A stretch of DNA of 64,000 nucleotides from Streptomyces sp. CB02400 (GTDB taxonomy: Bacteria; Actinomycetota; Actinomycetes; Streptomycetales; Streptomycetaceae): contig NZ_LIWB01000009.1 of NCBI RefSeq assembly GCF_001905725.1, positions 124,001-188,000 of the forward strand. The letters run 5' to 3'. A model generated the notes under the pieces. The model saw only the letters and a program-made list of their open reading frames with translations. It was not told where the DNA came from and searched no databases. Position 1 is the first letter of the stretch. Each line of letters starts with the position of its first letter. Shown piece after piece: positions 34,079 through 40,648 of the stretch. The position numbers and the translations under genes are program-made.

Positions 34079-34474
34079 TCAGCGGTCGGACACCGCGTCG
34101 CGCGGGAGCACGGTGACGCGGTGGAAGTTGCACCCCGCCGGTGCCGGCGGTGCGGACGGGGGTCTGTTCTGGTGCGCCTTGAGGGCGACGCTCACCAGGC
34201 TGAGCAGCAGGTCCACGTCGGTGGCGCAGTCCAGATGCACCGTCACCCAGTCCGAATTCGGGACCACTTGTATCGCGCTCGACCCGCCCAGGTCGTAGTG
34301 GAAGCGCTGGATGGCGCGACGGGTGAGGTGGAGGTCCACGTCCCGCGCGGAGTGGAAGTGGACGATCTCGTCACGGGCGGTGCGGAGGGCCTGCCCCGTA
34401 CCGCAGCCGGCCGGACAGGCCGTGAGATCGGTCCAGGTGAGCAGTCGCTCCATGGCTCGTTGCGCCGGTGTCAT
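34079..34474 (-). CDS. DUF5519-like (luciferase-domain) protein
   Basis: 131 residues. The core EIVHFHSARDVDLHLT ... SDWVTVHLDCATDVDLLLSLVSVALKAHQ matches the DUF5519 family, often labelled luciferase domain-containing although no light emission is implied. An N-terminal CPAGCG motif could bind metal. The start may be ATG 34474 or the in-frame ATG 34453; neither has a strong Shine-Dalgarno. The gene is convergent with the small membrane protein, with 21 bp between the stops. Function unknown. Confidence 0.75.
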   Translation of the reverse strand: MTPAQRAMERLLTWTDLTACPAGCGTGQALRTARDEIVHFHSARDVDLHLTRRAIQRFHYDLGGSSAIQVVPNSDWVTVHLDCATDVDLLLSLVSVALKAHQNRPPSAPPAPAGCNFHRVTVLPRDAVSDR

Positions 34475-34745
34475 GCCCTCATCGTTGCCTGCTCAACGTC
34501 CGGTTACCAGATGTTGGGCGATTCGTAATCGAGCGGTGAGGTGGTGAGACCGCCGAAAGCCCGGTGAGAACCTGACACGCGATCATGTCACGGCAGTCGA
34601 TGAGCTCGTGACCTGGTACGGCGTTCCCGTCCTCGTGTGCGACGGGGACGGCCGGAAGGCGGTCGCCGGCGACATCGCCTCCCGGGCGGCCGGCGGCGAC
34701 GCCCTGTGCGACTTCGTGCGGGACTCGAGGAGGGGCTCGCGCACG
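34475..34745 (+). other. Intergenic region with a possible gene remnant
   Basis: No confident gene. From GTG 34608 the plus strand reads TWYGVPVLVCDGDGRK and AVAGDIASRAAGGDALCDF with protein-like codon bias, but the frame then runs antisense into the ROK gene with no stop. It lacks a ribosome-binding site. It may be the broken start of a lost gene. The rest (34475-34607) holds nothing I recognise. Confidence 0.35.
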
Positions 34746-35954
34746 TCAGGCCCGTTCGGCCACCGCCGCCGGGTCGTCCAGGACTCCCCGCACCACCGAG
34801 TGCGCCGCGCCCAGCAGCGGGCCCTCGGGTCCCAGTGGGGACACGGAGACGGGACAGGCCGGCCCCGCGGTACGGCGGGCCAGTTCGGAGCGGAGCGACG
34901 GCAGCAGCCAGGGTGCGAGCCCGGACAGGGCCCCGCCCAGCACCACGCTCTCGGGGTCCAGCAGGTTGACCGCCCCGGTCAGGGCGATCCCGAGCGCCGT
35001 TCCCGCGTCCTCCAGGGCGCGTCGTACGTTCGTGTCGCCCTGTTCGGCGCGGCCCGCGAGGAGGCCGACGCGGTCCTCGCCCGGCTCCAGCCCGGCCGCG
35101 CGCAGCACCGCCTCCTCACCGGCGTACTGCTCCAGACAGCCCCGTCCGCCGCAGGCGCACTCCGGTCCGTCCGGCCGTACCGGTACATGGCCCAGCTCGC
35201 CCGCGAAGCCGCGGTTTCCGTGCAGCAGCCGCCCGTCCACGACGACCGCGGCACCGATACCGATCTCGGCGGACACATGGAGGAAGTCGCGCGGGGTGTC
35301 CTCGCCGAGCCACAGTTCGGCCAGTGCGCCGAAGTTGGCCTCGTTGGCCACGGTGAGCGGCAGGCCCGCCGGGAGCAGGTCGCCGAGGTCCGTGTCGAGC
35401 CAGCCGAGGTTCGGGGCGCGTACGACGGTCCGGGCGTCGCGCGCCACCAGACCCGGTACGGCCACGGCGAGCCCCGCCGGCCACAGGCCCTCGCCCTCCG
35501 CCTCGGCGACGACCCGCTCCGTCAGCTCGGTGAGTTCACCGAGCACCGGCCCGGGGGAGCGGCCCCGGTTCGGGACGTGCCGCACCGCCCGCGCCCGGAC
35601 CCGTCCGCGCAGGTCGACCGCGCAGACCGCGAGGTGGTCGACGCCGACCTCGGCGCCGATCCCCGCGGGGCCGCGCCCGCTGACGGCGAGCGCCGAGCCG
35701 GGACGGCCCACACGTCCGGGCCGCTCGGGGCCCAGCTCCTCCAGCAGGCCCGAGCGGATGAGCTCGTCGACCAGCGTGGACACCGCCGCGCGGGTCAGAC
35801 CGATGCGGGAGGCGACGGCGGCCCGGGACAGCGGCCCCTCGGCGCTGACGGTGTGCATCACCCGCGAGAGGTTGCGGCGGCGCATGCCCTGCTGGGTGTC
35901 GGGCAGCGCGCGCCCCGGACCGGCCGGGCGGGCCTTGTACAGCGGTGCGCTCAT
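34746..35954 (-). CDS. ROK-family transcriptional repressor of the xylose genes
   Basis: 402 residues: an N-terminal winged helix-turn-helix (about 20-75; GPLSRAAVASRIGLTRAAVSTLVDELIRSGLL) and a ROK sugar-kinase-like domain (about 95-395) with the zinc motif CACGGRGCLEQY. The domain binds a sugar, and the family includes XylR-type repressors. It follows xylB on the same strand, with xylA divergent beyond, so control of xylA/xylB by xylose is the natural reading. CGGAGGA lies directly before ATG 35954. The 335 bp separating it from xylB hold a tandem repeat array instead of an ordinary leader. Confidence 0.88.
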   Translation of the reverse strand: MSAPLYKARPAGPGRALPDTQQGMRRRNLSRVMHTVSAEGPLSRAAVASRIGLTRAAVSTLVDELIRSGLLEELGPERPGRVGRPGSALAVSGRGPAGIGAEVGVDHLAVCAVDLRGRVRARAVRHVPNRGRSPGPVLGELTELTERVVAEAEGEGLWPAGLAVAVPGLVARDARTVVRAPNLGWLDTDLGDLLPAGLPLTVANEANFGALAELWLGEDTPRDFLHVSAEIGIGAAVVVDGRLLHGNRGFAGELGHVPVRPDGPECACGGRGCLEQYAGEEAVLRAAGLEPGEDRVGLLAGRAEQGDTNVRRALEDAGTALGIALTGAVNLLDPESVVLGGALSGLAPWLLPSLRSELARRTAGPACPVSVSPLGPEGPLLGAAHSVVRGVLDDPAAVAERA

Positions 35955-36017
35955 TCCTCCGTCGTTCCTCGGTCTCTGCGGTCGTCGCCGACCTGTCGGT
36001 CGACGCCGGCCGGTCCG

Positions 36018-36284
36018 TGCCGGCGGGCCGGTGCCGGTCGACCCGTGCCCGCGGGCTCGTGCCGGTCGGTCCATGCCTGCCGGCTGGTGTCGGCGGGCGG
36101 CGCCGGTCGGCGGTCCGTGTCGGCGGGCTGGTGCCGGTCGATCTGTGCCTGCCGACCCGTGCCCGCCGGTCGGTGTCGGCAGGCGGGTGCCTGCCGGTCC
36201 GTGCCGGTGGGTCGGTGCCCGTCGGGCCGTGCCCGCAGACCGGTGCCTGCCCGGCGGTGCCTCTCCGCCGGTGCCGGCCGGCGG
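36018..36284. repeat. 14-bp tandem repeat array between xylB and the ROK regulator gene
   Basis: About 19 head-to-tail units with the loose consensus TGCCGGTCGGTCCG (TGYCBGYSGRYYSG). Units start at 36018, 36032, 36046, 36060, 36074, 36088, then after one irregular unit at 36118, 36132, 36146, 36160, 36174, 36188, 36202, 36216, 36230, 36244, 36258 and 36272. Spacing is exactly 14 almost throughout, although bases differ from unit to unit. The period is not a multiple of three and the frame is not shared by flanking genes, so it is non-coding. It may be a decayed minisatellite; it lies in the leader of the regulator mRNA. Confidence 0.85.
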
Positions 36285-36289
36285 TGTCG

Positions 36290-37735
36290 TCAGTCGGTGT
36301 CCGTGCCGCGGTCCAGCAGCGGGGCCGCGTCGGAGAGTACCCCGGCCAGCCTGGCCAGCGTCTCCTCGTCCCGCTCCACGGCCTCCAGCACCGGGCCCGC
36401 CGCCGTGTCCCAGCGCCGGGCGACCGCGGCCGGGTCCTCCCCGGTGAGCAGCCCGGCCGCCTGCGCCGCCGCACCGAGCGCGACCAGCTCCTTGGCCCGG
36501 GGCACCTGTACGGACCGCCCCGACAGCCGCCGTACGGTCTGCTGCCAGGCCGTTCCCCGGGCGCCGCCGCCGATCAGCAGCAGGGGTGCCGACGGGTCGG
36601 CGTCCTCGTCGAGGACGAGGTCCAGCGCGGCCAGCAGGGAGTACACGGCACCGTCGTACGCGGCCTGGAGCAGCTGCCCGCCGGTGGTGTCGTGGCGCAG
36701 CCCGTGCAGCAGGCCGGAGGAGTGGGGGAGGTTCGGGGTGCGCTCACCGTCCAGGAAGGGCAGCAGCGTGACGCCGCGCCCGGGTTCGACGGCCTCGCGG
36801 TCCAGGTTCAGCAGCGCCGCGATCCGGTCCACGGCCAGCGTGCAGTTGAGCGTGCAGGCCAGCGGCAGCCAGTCGCCGCGCGCGTCGGCGAACCCCGCCA
36901 CCGTGCCGGTCGGATCGGCCGGCCTGCGCTGCGTCACCGCGTACACCGTGCCCGAGGTGCCGAGGCTCATCACCGGCGTGCCGGGACGCACCCCGAGACC
37001 CAGCGCGGCGGCGGCGTTGTCACCGGTGCCGCACGCCACCAGGGTGCCCTTGGAGAACGGCAGGTCGTGGCCGTCGCGCACGGTCCCGGCGACCTCACCG
37101 GGACGCACCACGCGGGGCAGCAGCGCCGGGTCGAGCCCCACGTGGGCGAGGATCTCCTCGTCGTACGCCTCCGTCCCCGAAGCCCACCAGCCGGTGCCGG
37201 AGGCGTCGCCGCGGTCGGTCGTGCCCTGCCCGGTGAGCCGCTCGGTGAGGTAGTCGTGGGGGAGCCGGACCGCCTTGGTGGCGCGCACCGCGTCCGGCTC
37301 GTGCTCCGCCAGCCAGGCCCACTTGGTGACCGTGAAGGAGGCGGCCGGCACGCTTCCGGTGCGCTCGGCCCAGAACTTCGCGCCGCCCAGCTCCTCGATC
37401 AGCCGGCGGCCCTGCGGCGCGGAACGCACGTCGTTCCACAGCAGCGCCGGACGGACCGGCTCCCCGTGCCCGTCCAGGGTGACCAGGCCGTGCTGCTGCC
37501 CGCCGATCGACACCGCGGCGGCCTCGTGCGCCGCCTCGCCGCACTGGCGCAGCGCCTCGGACAGGGCGTCCCACCACTGGCGCGGATCGCTCTCCCGGCC
37601 CGCCCCCGAGGTCACCGTGTGCGGTGCCTGGCCGCTCGCGACGACCCGGCCGGTGGCCACGTCGACGACCAGCGCCTTGGTGGACTGGGTGGATGTGTCC
37701 ACGCCGACGACGAGCGGACCCTCGGCTGCTGACAT
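36290..37735 (-). CDS. xylB: Xylulokinase
   Basis: 481 residues of the FGGY carbohydrate-kinase family, phosphorylating D-xylulose after XylA. Phosphate-1 motif GVDTSTQSTKALVVD is near the N-terminus, followed by GGQQHGLV, LLWNDVRS, LPHDYLTERLTG and the C-terminal GGGARGTAWQQTVRRLSGR. The catalytic aspartate is expected in the GDNAAAALG/ASGTGWW region. GGGAG precedes ATG 37735. The gene is divergent from xylA across a 114-bp AT-richer region holding a probable operator. It ends inside the edge of the 14-bp repeat array. Confidence 0.94.
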   Translation of the reverse strand: MSAAEGPLVVGVDTSTQSTKALVVDVATGRVVASGQAPHTVTSGAGRESDPRQWWDALSEALRQCGEAAHEAAAVSIGGQQHGLVTLDGHGEPVRPALLWNDVRSAPQGRRLIEELGGAKFWAERTGSVPAASFTVTKWAWLAEHEPDAVRATKAVRLPHDYLTERLTGQGTTDRGDASGTGWWASGTEAYDEEILAHVGLDPALLPRVVRPGEVAGTVRDGHDLPFSKGTLVACGTGDNAAAALGLGVRPGTPVMSLGTSGTVYAVTQRRPADPTGTVAGFADARGDWLPLACTLNCTLAVDRIAALLNLDREAVEPGRGVTLLPFLDGERTPNLPHSSGLLHGLRHDTTGGQLLQAAYDGAVYSLLAALDLVLDEDADPSAPLLLIGGGARGTAWQQTVRRLSGRSVQVPRAKELVALGAAAQAAGLLTGEDPAAVARRWDTAAGPVLEAVERDEETLARLAGVLSDAAPLLDRGTDTD

Positions 37736-37794
37736 CGGTCTCTCCCTCTTCCGCGCCTTGGCGGGGTGTGTCTCTTCCCAGAAATGTTCCTGCA

Positions 37795-37806
37795 TACTAA
37801 TTTGTA
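37795..37806. promoter_or_regulatory. Candidate operator in the xylA/xylB divergent promoter
   Basis: TACTAATTTGTA is a near-perfect palindrome (10 of 12 positions) within the only AT-rich stretch of this locus, between the divergent xylB and xylA starts. A -10-like TAGTCT follows at 37823-37828 on the xylA strand. The ROK repressor is the likely ligand; the match to any known site is untested. Confidence 0.5.
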
Positions 37807-37849
37807 AACCGCCATGACGAAATAGTCTCAGCGAGCAAGGAGCCGCGGC

Positions 37850-39016
37850 ATGAACTACCAGCCCACCCCCGAGGACAAGTTCACCTTCGGACTGTGGACC
37901 GTCGGCTGGCAGGGACGGGACCCCTTCGGTGACGCCACGCGGCGTGCCCTCGACCCGGTCGAGTCGGTGCGGCGCCTGGCCGAGCTGGGCGCCCACGGCG
38001 TCACGTTCCACGACGACGACCTCATCCCCTTCGGCTCGAGCGACAGCGAGCGCGAGGAGCACATCAAGCGGTTCCGGCAGGCGCTGGACGACACCGGCAT
38101 GAAGGTGCCGATGGCCACCACCAACCTGTTCACCCACCCGGTGTTCAAGGACGGCGGCTTCACCGCCAACGACCGCGACGTGCGCCGCTACGCGCTCCGC
38201 AAGACCATCCGCAACATCGACCTCGCGGCCGAGCTCGGTGCCGAGACCTACGTGGCCTGGGGAGGCCGTGAGGGCGCCGAGTCCGGTGGCGCCAAGGACG
38301 TGCGGGACGCCCTCGACCGCATGAAGGAGGCCTTCGACCTGCTCGGCGAGTACGTCACCTCCCAGGGCTATGACATCCGCTTCGCCATCGAGCCCAAGCC
38401 GAACGAGCCGCGCGGCGACATCCTGCTGCCCACCATCGGCCACGCCCTGGCGTTCATCGAGCGCCTGGAGCGCCCGGAGCTGTACGGCGTCAACCCGGAG
38501 GTCGGCCACGAGCAGATGGCCGGGCTGAACTTCCCGCACGGCATCGCGCAGGCGCTGTGGGCGGGCAAGCTCTTCCACATCGACCTCAACGGCCAGTCCG
38601 GCATCAAGTACGACCAGGACCTCCGCTTCGGCGCGGGCGACCTGCGCGCCGCGTTCTGGCTGGTGGACCTGCTGGAGTCGGCCGGGTACGAGGGTCCGCG
38701 GCACTTCGACTTCAAGCCGCCGCGGACCGAGGACTTCGACGGCGTGTGGGCCTCGGCGGCCGGCTGCATGCGCAACTACCTGATCCTCAAGGAGCGCGCG
38801 GCGGCCTTCCGCGCGGACCCCGAGGTGCAGGAGGCGCTGCGCGCGGCCCGGCTGGACCAGCTGGCCCAGCCCACGGCGGCCGACGGTCTCCAGGCCCTGC
38901 TCGACGACCGGTCCGCCTTCGAGGACTTCGACGTCGACGAGGCCGCCGCGCGGGGCATGGCCTTCGAGCGCCTCGACCAGCTGGCGATGGACCACCTGCT
39001 GGGCGCCCGGGGCTGA
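37850..39016 (+). CDS. xylA: Xylose isomerase
   Basis: 388 residues, the exact length and type of the Streptomyces xylose (glucose) isomerase. Two divalent metals and the sugar bind through TFHDDDL (catalytic His), AWGGREGAE, IEPKPNEPRGDI, NPEVGHEQMAGLNF and HIDLNGQSG/DQDLRFGAGD, all present; W at YVAWGG and the LWTVGWQG start are also kept. It converts D-xylose to D-xylulose in the cytoplasm, feeding xylulokinase. AAGGAG lies eight bases before ATG 37850. A 19-bp hairpin follows the stop. Likely repressed by the ROK protein and induced by xylose. Confidence 0.97.
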   Translation: MNYQPTPEDKFTFGLWTVGWQGRDPFGDATRRALDPVESVRRLAELGAHGVTFHDDDLIPFGSSDSEREEHIKRFRQALDDTGMKVPMATTNLFTHPVFKDGGFTANDRDVRRYALRKTIRNIDLAAELGAETYVAWGGREGAESGGAKDVRDALDRMKEAFDLLGEYVTSQGYDIRFAIEPKPNEPRGDILLPTIGHALAFIERLERPELYGVNPEVGHEQMAGLNFPHGIAQALWAGKLFHIDLNGQSGIKYDQDLRFGAGDLRAAFWLVDLLESAGYEGPRHFDFKPPRTEDFDGVWASAAGCMRNYLILKERAAAFRADPEVQEALRAARLDQLAQPTAADGLQALLDDRSAFEDFDVDEAAARGMAFERLDQLAMDHLLGARG

Positions 39017-39025
39017 ACCCCGACC

Positions 39026-39074
39026 GCGAGGGCGTGCCCGTCCCACCCCTGCCACGGGACGGGCACGCCCTCGC
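39026..39074 (+). terminator. Long perfect terminator hairpin after xylA
   Basis: Perfect 19-bp arms (39026-39044 and 39056-39074) with an 11-base loop begin ten bases past the xylA stop. Confidence 0.92.
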
Positions 39075-39376
39075 ACACGTGTCCGGGGCGACCGTGCCCC
39101 ACGTGTGGTTCGCACCCGGGTGCGGCCGACGCGACGACCGCGCGGAATCACGCGCGCGGTGGCACGTGTCCGGGCCGACGTCCCGCGCGCAACCGTGCGT
39201 ACCAGCCGGCTCGGTACGCATCCCGCAGGTGCGCCCTCGCGCGGTACGACCGTGTGGCGCACGCGAGCGGCACGGCCGCCGGGGCCGGTCGTGGCTCTGG
39301 CGTGGCGACCATGTTCCTTGCGGTACGGCTACTGGGGCCGGTCGTGGCTTTGGTGTGGTGACGATCTGGTGGGTGG
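39075..39376. other. Intergenic region rich in direct and inverted repeats
   Basis: About 300 bp without a plausible gene. CACGTGTCCGGG occurs at the start and again near 39162, and several CACGTG-type inverted motifs lie between. Two 32-base copies (39281-39312 and 39334-39365, five differences) are spaced 53 bp apart. TTCCTTGCGGTACGGC at 39315-39330 recurs exactly at 39461-39476 inside the SWIM gene, so part of this region looks like a duplication of that gene's 3-prime end. Confidence 0.6.
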
Positions 39377-40648
39377 CTACCTTTCGGGTGCGCTCTCCGC
39401 CGTAGCCAGTGCCGTCGCCGGGTCCTGGGAGGAATCCCCCGCCGGGACCCACCGGCCGCGTTCCTTGCGGTACGGCCACCAGCGCCCCTCGCGGTCCAGG
39501 CGCAGTTGGACGGGTGCGCCGGTCACCGTCCACCGGTTGGCCCGGGCCCGGAGCACCGGCCGTTCGTCCTCGTCCCACGCCGAGTCGAGGGCGGCACGCG
39601 CGCGTGCCAGCCGTTCGCCGTCCACGGTCCACTCCTCGTCGAGCACGGCCAGGGCCGCCGTACCGCCGTGCCGCCAGGCCCGTACGGCCACGGCCAGCCC
39701 TTCCCGGCCGCGCCCCGACCCCTCGGCGAGCCGCTCCGTCACTGCGCGGTGCGGCTCCCCGGCGGCCAGCCGTACCGCGTCCCGCGCGACGGCCGGTTCC
39801 GGTTCCACGGGCTGCCGTCCGTGCCCGTCCTGGAGTGCCCGGGCCAGCAGCCGGTGGGCCTGTACGGCGGTCCGGGCGGCCAGGAACTCCAGCGCGGGCG
39901 GATCGATCCCGGCCGCGGGCTCCGCCTCCGTGTCCAGCGACGGCGGAACCCCCGGCTCCGCGAGGAGCGCGGGAGCGGCCGGCAGCGACGGCAGGATGTC
40001 ACCGGCCGCGTACGCCTCGGCCGCGTCCACTCCTTCCGGTCCCTGGGCGGGCCGTCCGGCGGACGCGTCGCCCCGGGCCTGGAGCGCGTCCAGCAGGGCG
40101 CGTTCACCCCGCCCCCGCATCAGCAGCAGGACGAACGGGTCCTGGTCCAGCAGCCGGGCCACCTGGTAGCACAGCGCCGCCGTGTGACCGCAGTGGTCCC
40201 AGGCGTCGCAGTCGCACTCCGGCTCCAGATCACCGAGGCCCGGCAGCAGTTCGACCCCGGCCAGCTCCGCGTCCTCGACCAGGTGCGTCGGCATCTCGCG
40301 GTCGAGCAGCGCCGCCACATGCCCGGCCCGCTCCACGGTCATGGCCAGGAACCGGTCCCACTGCTCCTCGGACAGCTCCTGCAGCAGCACGTCCGCGCGG
40401 TGGGCCGTACGGTCCCGGTCCTGTACGACCGCCGTGATGCGCCCCGGCCGTACGGACACCGCGCCGACCGCGCCCGCGCGTGCCAGCCCGCGGCCCGCCT
40501 TGAGCTGCTTGGAGTCCAGCGCCGTACCCTCCAGCGCCGTCAGCCAGGCCAGGCCCCACCAGCTCTGCGCGAAACCGCGCCCCCGCGCGGGCGGCAGCGC
40601 GGCGAAGACGCGCTCCACGCCGGCCTCGTCACCGTCGTACCGGGTCAT
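39377..40648 (-). CDS. SWIM zinc-finger protein
   Basis: 423 residues. The SWIM motif CxC-Xn-CxH reads CDCDAWDHCGH (about 165-175) followed by HTAALCYQVARLL. The N-terminus (FAQSWWGLAWLTALEG) and the WTVTGAPVQLRLDREGRWWPYRKERGRW end are typical of bacterial SWIM proteins encoded beside SNF2 helicases. The ATG (40648) overlaps the SNF2 stop as ATGA, so both are made together and probably form a complex acting on DNA. The biological role of this widespread actinobacterial pair is not established. The gene's 3-prime end shares short repeats with the downstream intergenic region. Confidence 0.9.
   Translation of the reverse strand: MTRYDGDEAGVERVFAALPPARGRGFAQSWWGLAWLTALEGTALDSKQLKAGRGLARAGAVGAVSVRPGRITAVVQDRDRTAHRADVLLQELSEEQWDRFLAMTVERAGHVAALLDREMPTHLVEDAELAGVELLPGLGDLEPECDCDAWDHCGHTAALCYQVARLLDQDPFVLLLMRGRGERALLDALQARGDASAGRPAQGPEGVDAAEAYAAGDILPSLPAAPALLAEPGVPPSLDTEAEPAAGIDPPALEFLAARTAVQAHRLLARALQDGHGRQPVEPEPAVARDAVRLAAGEPHRAVTERLAEGSGRGREGLAVAVRAWRHGGTAALAVLDEEWTVDGERLARARAALDSAWDEDERPVLRARANRWTVTGAPVQLRLDREGRWWPYRKERGRWVPAGDSSQDPATALATAESAPER

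Noticed and set aside
36018..36284. Repeat array as a CRISPR
   Set aside because: Units are contiguous 14-mers with no spacers, and there is no cas gene nearby.
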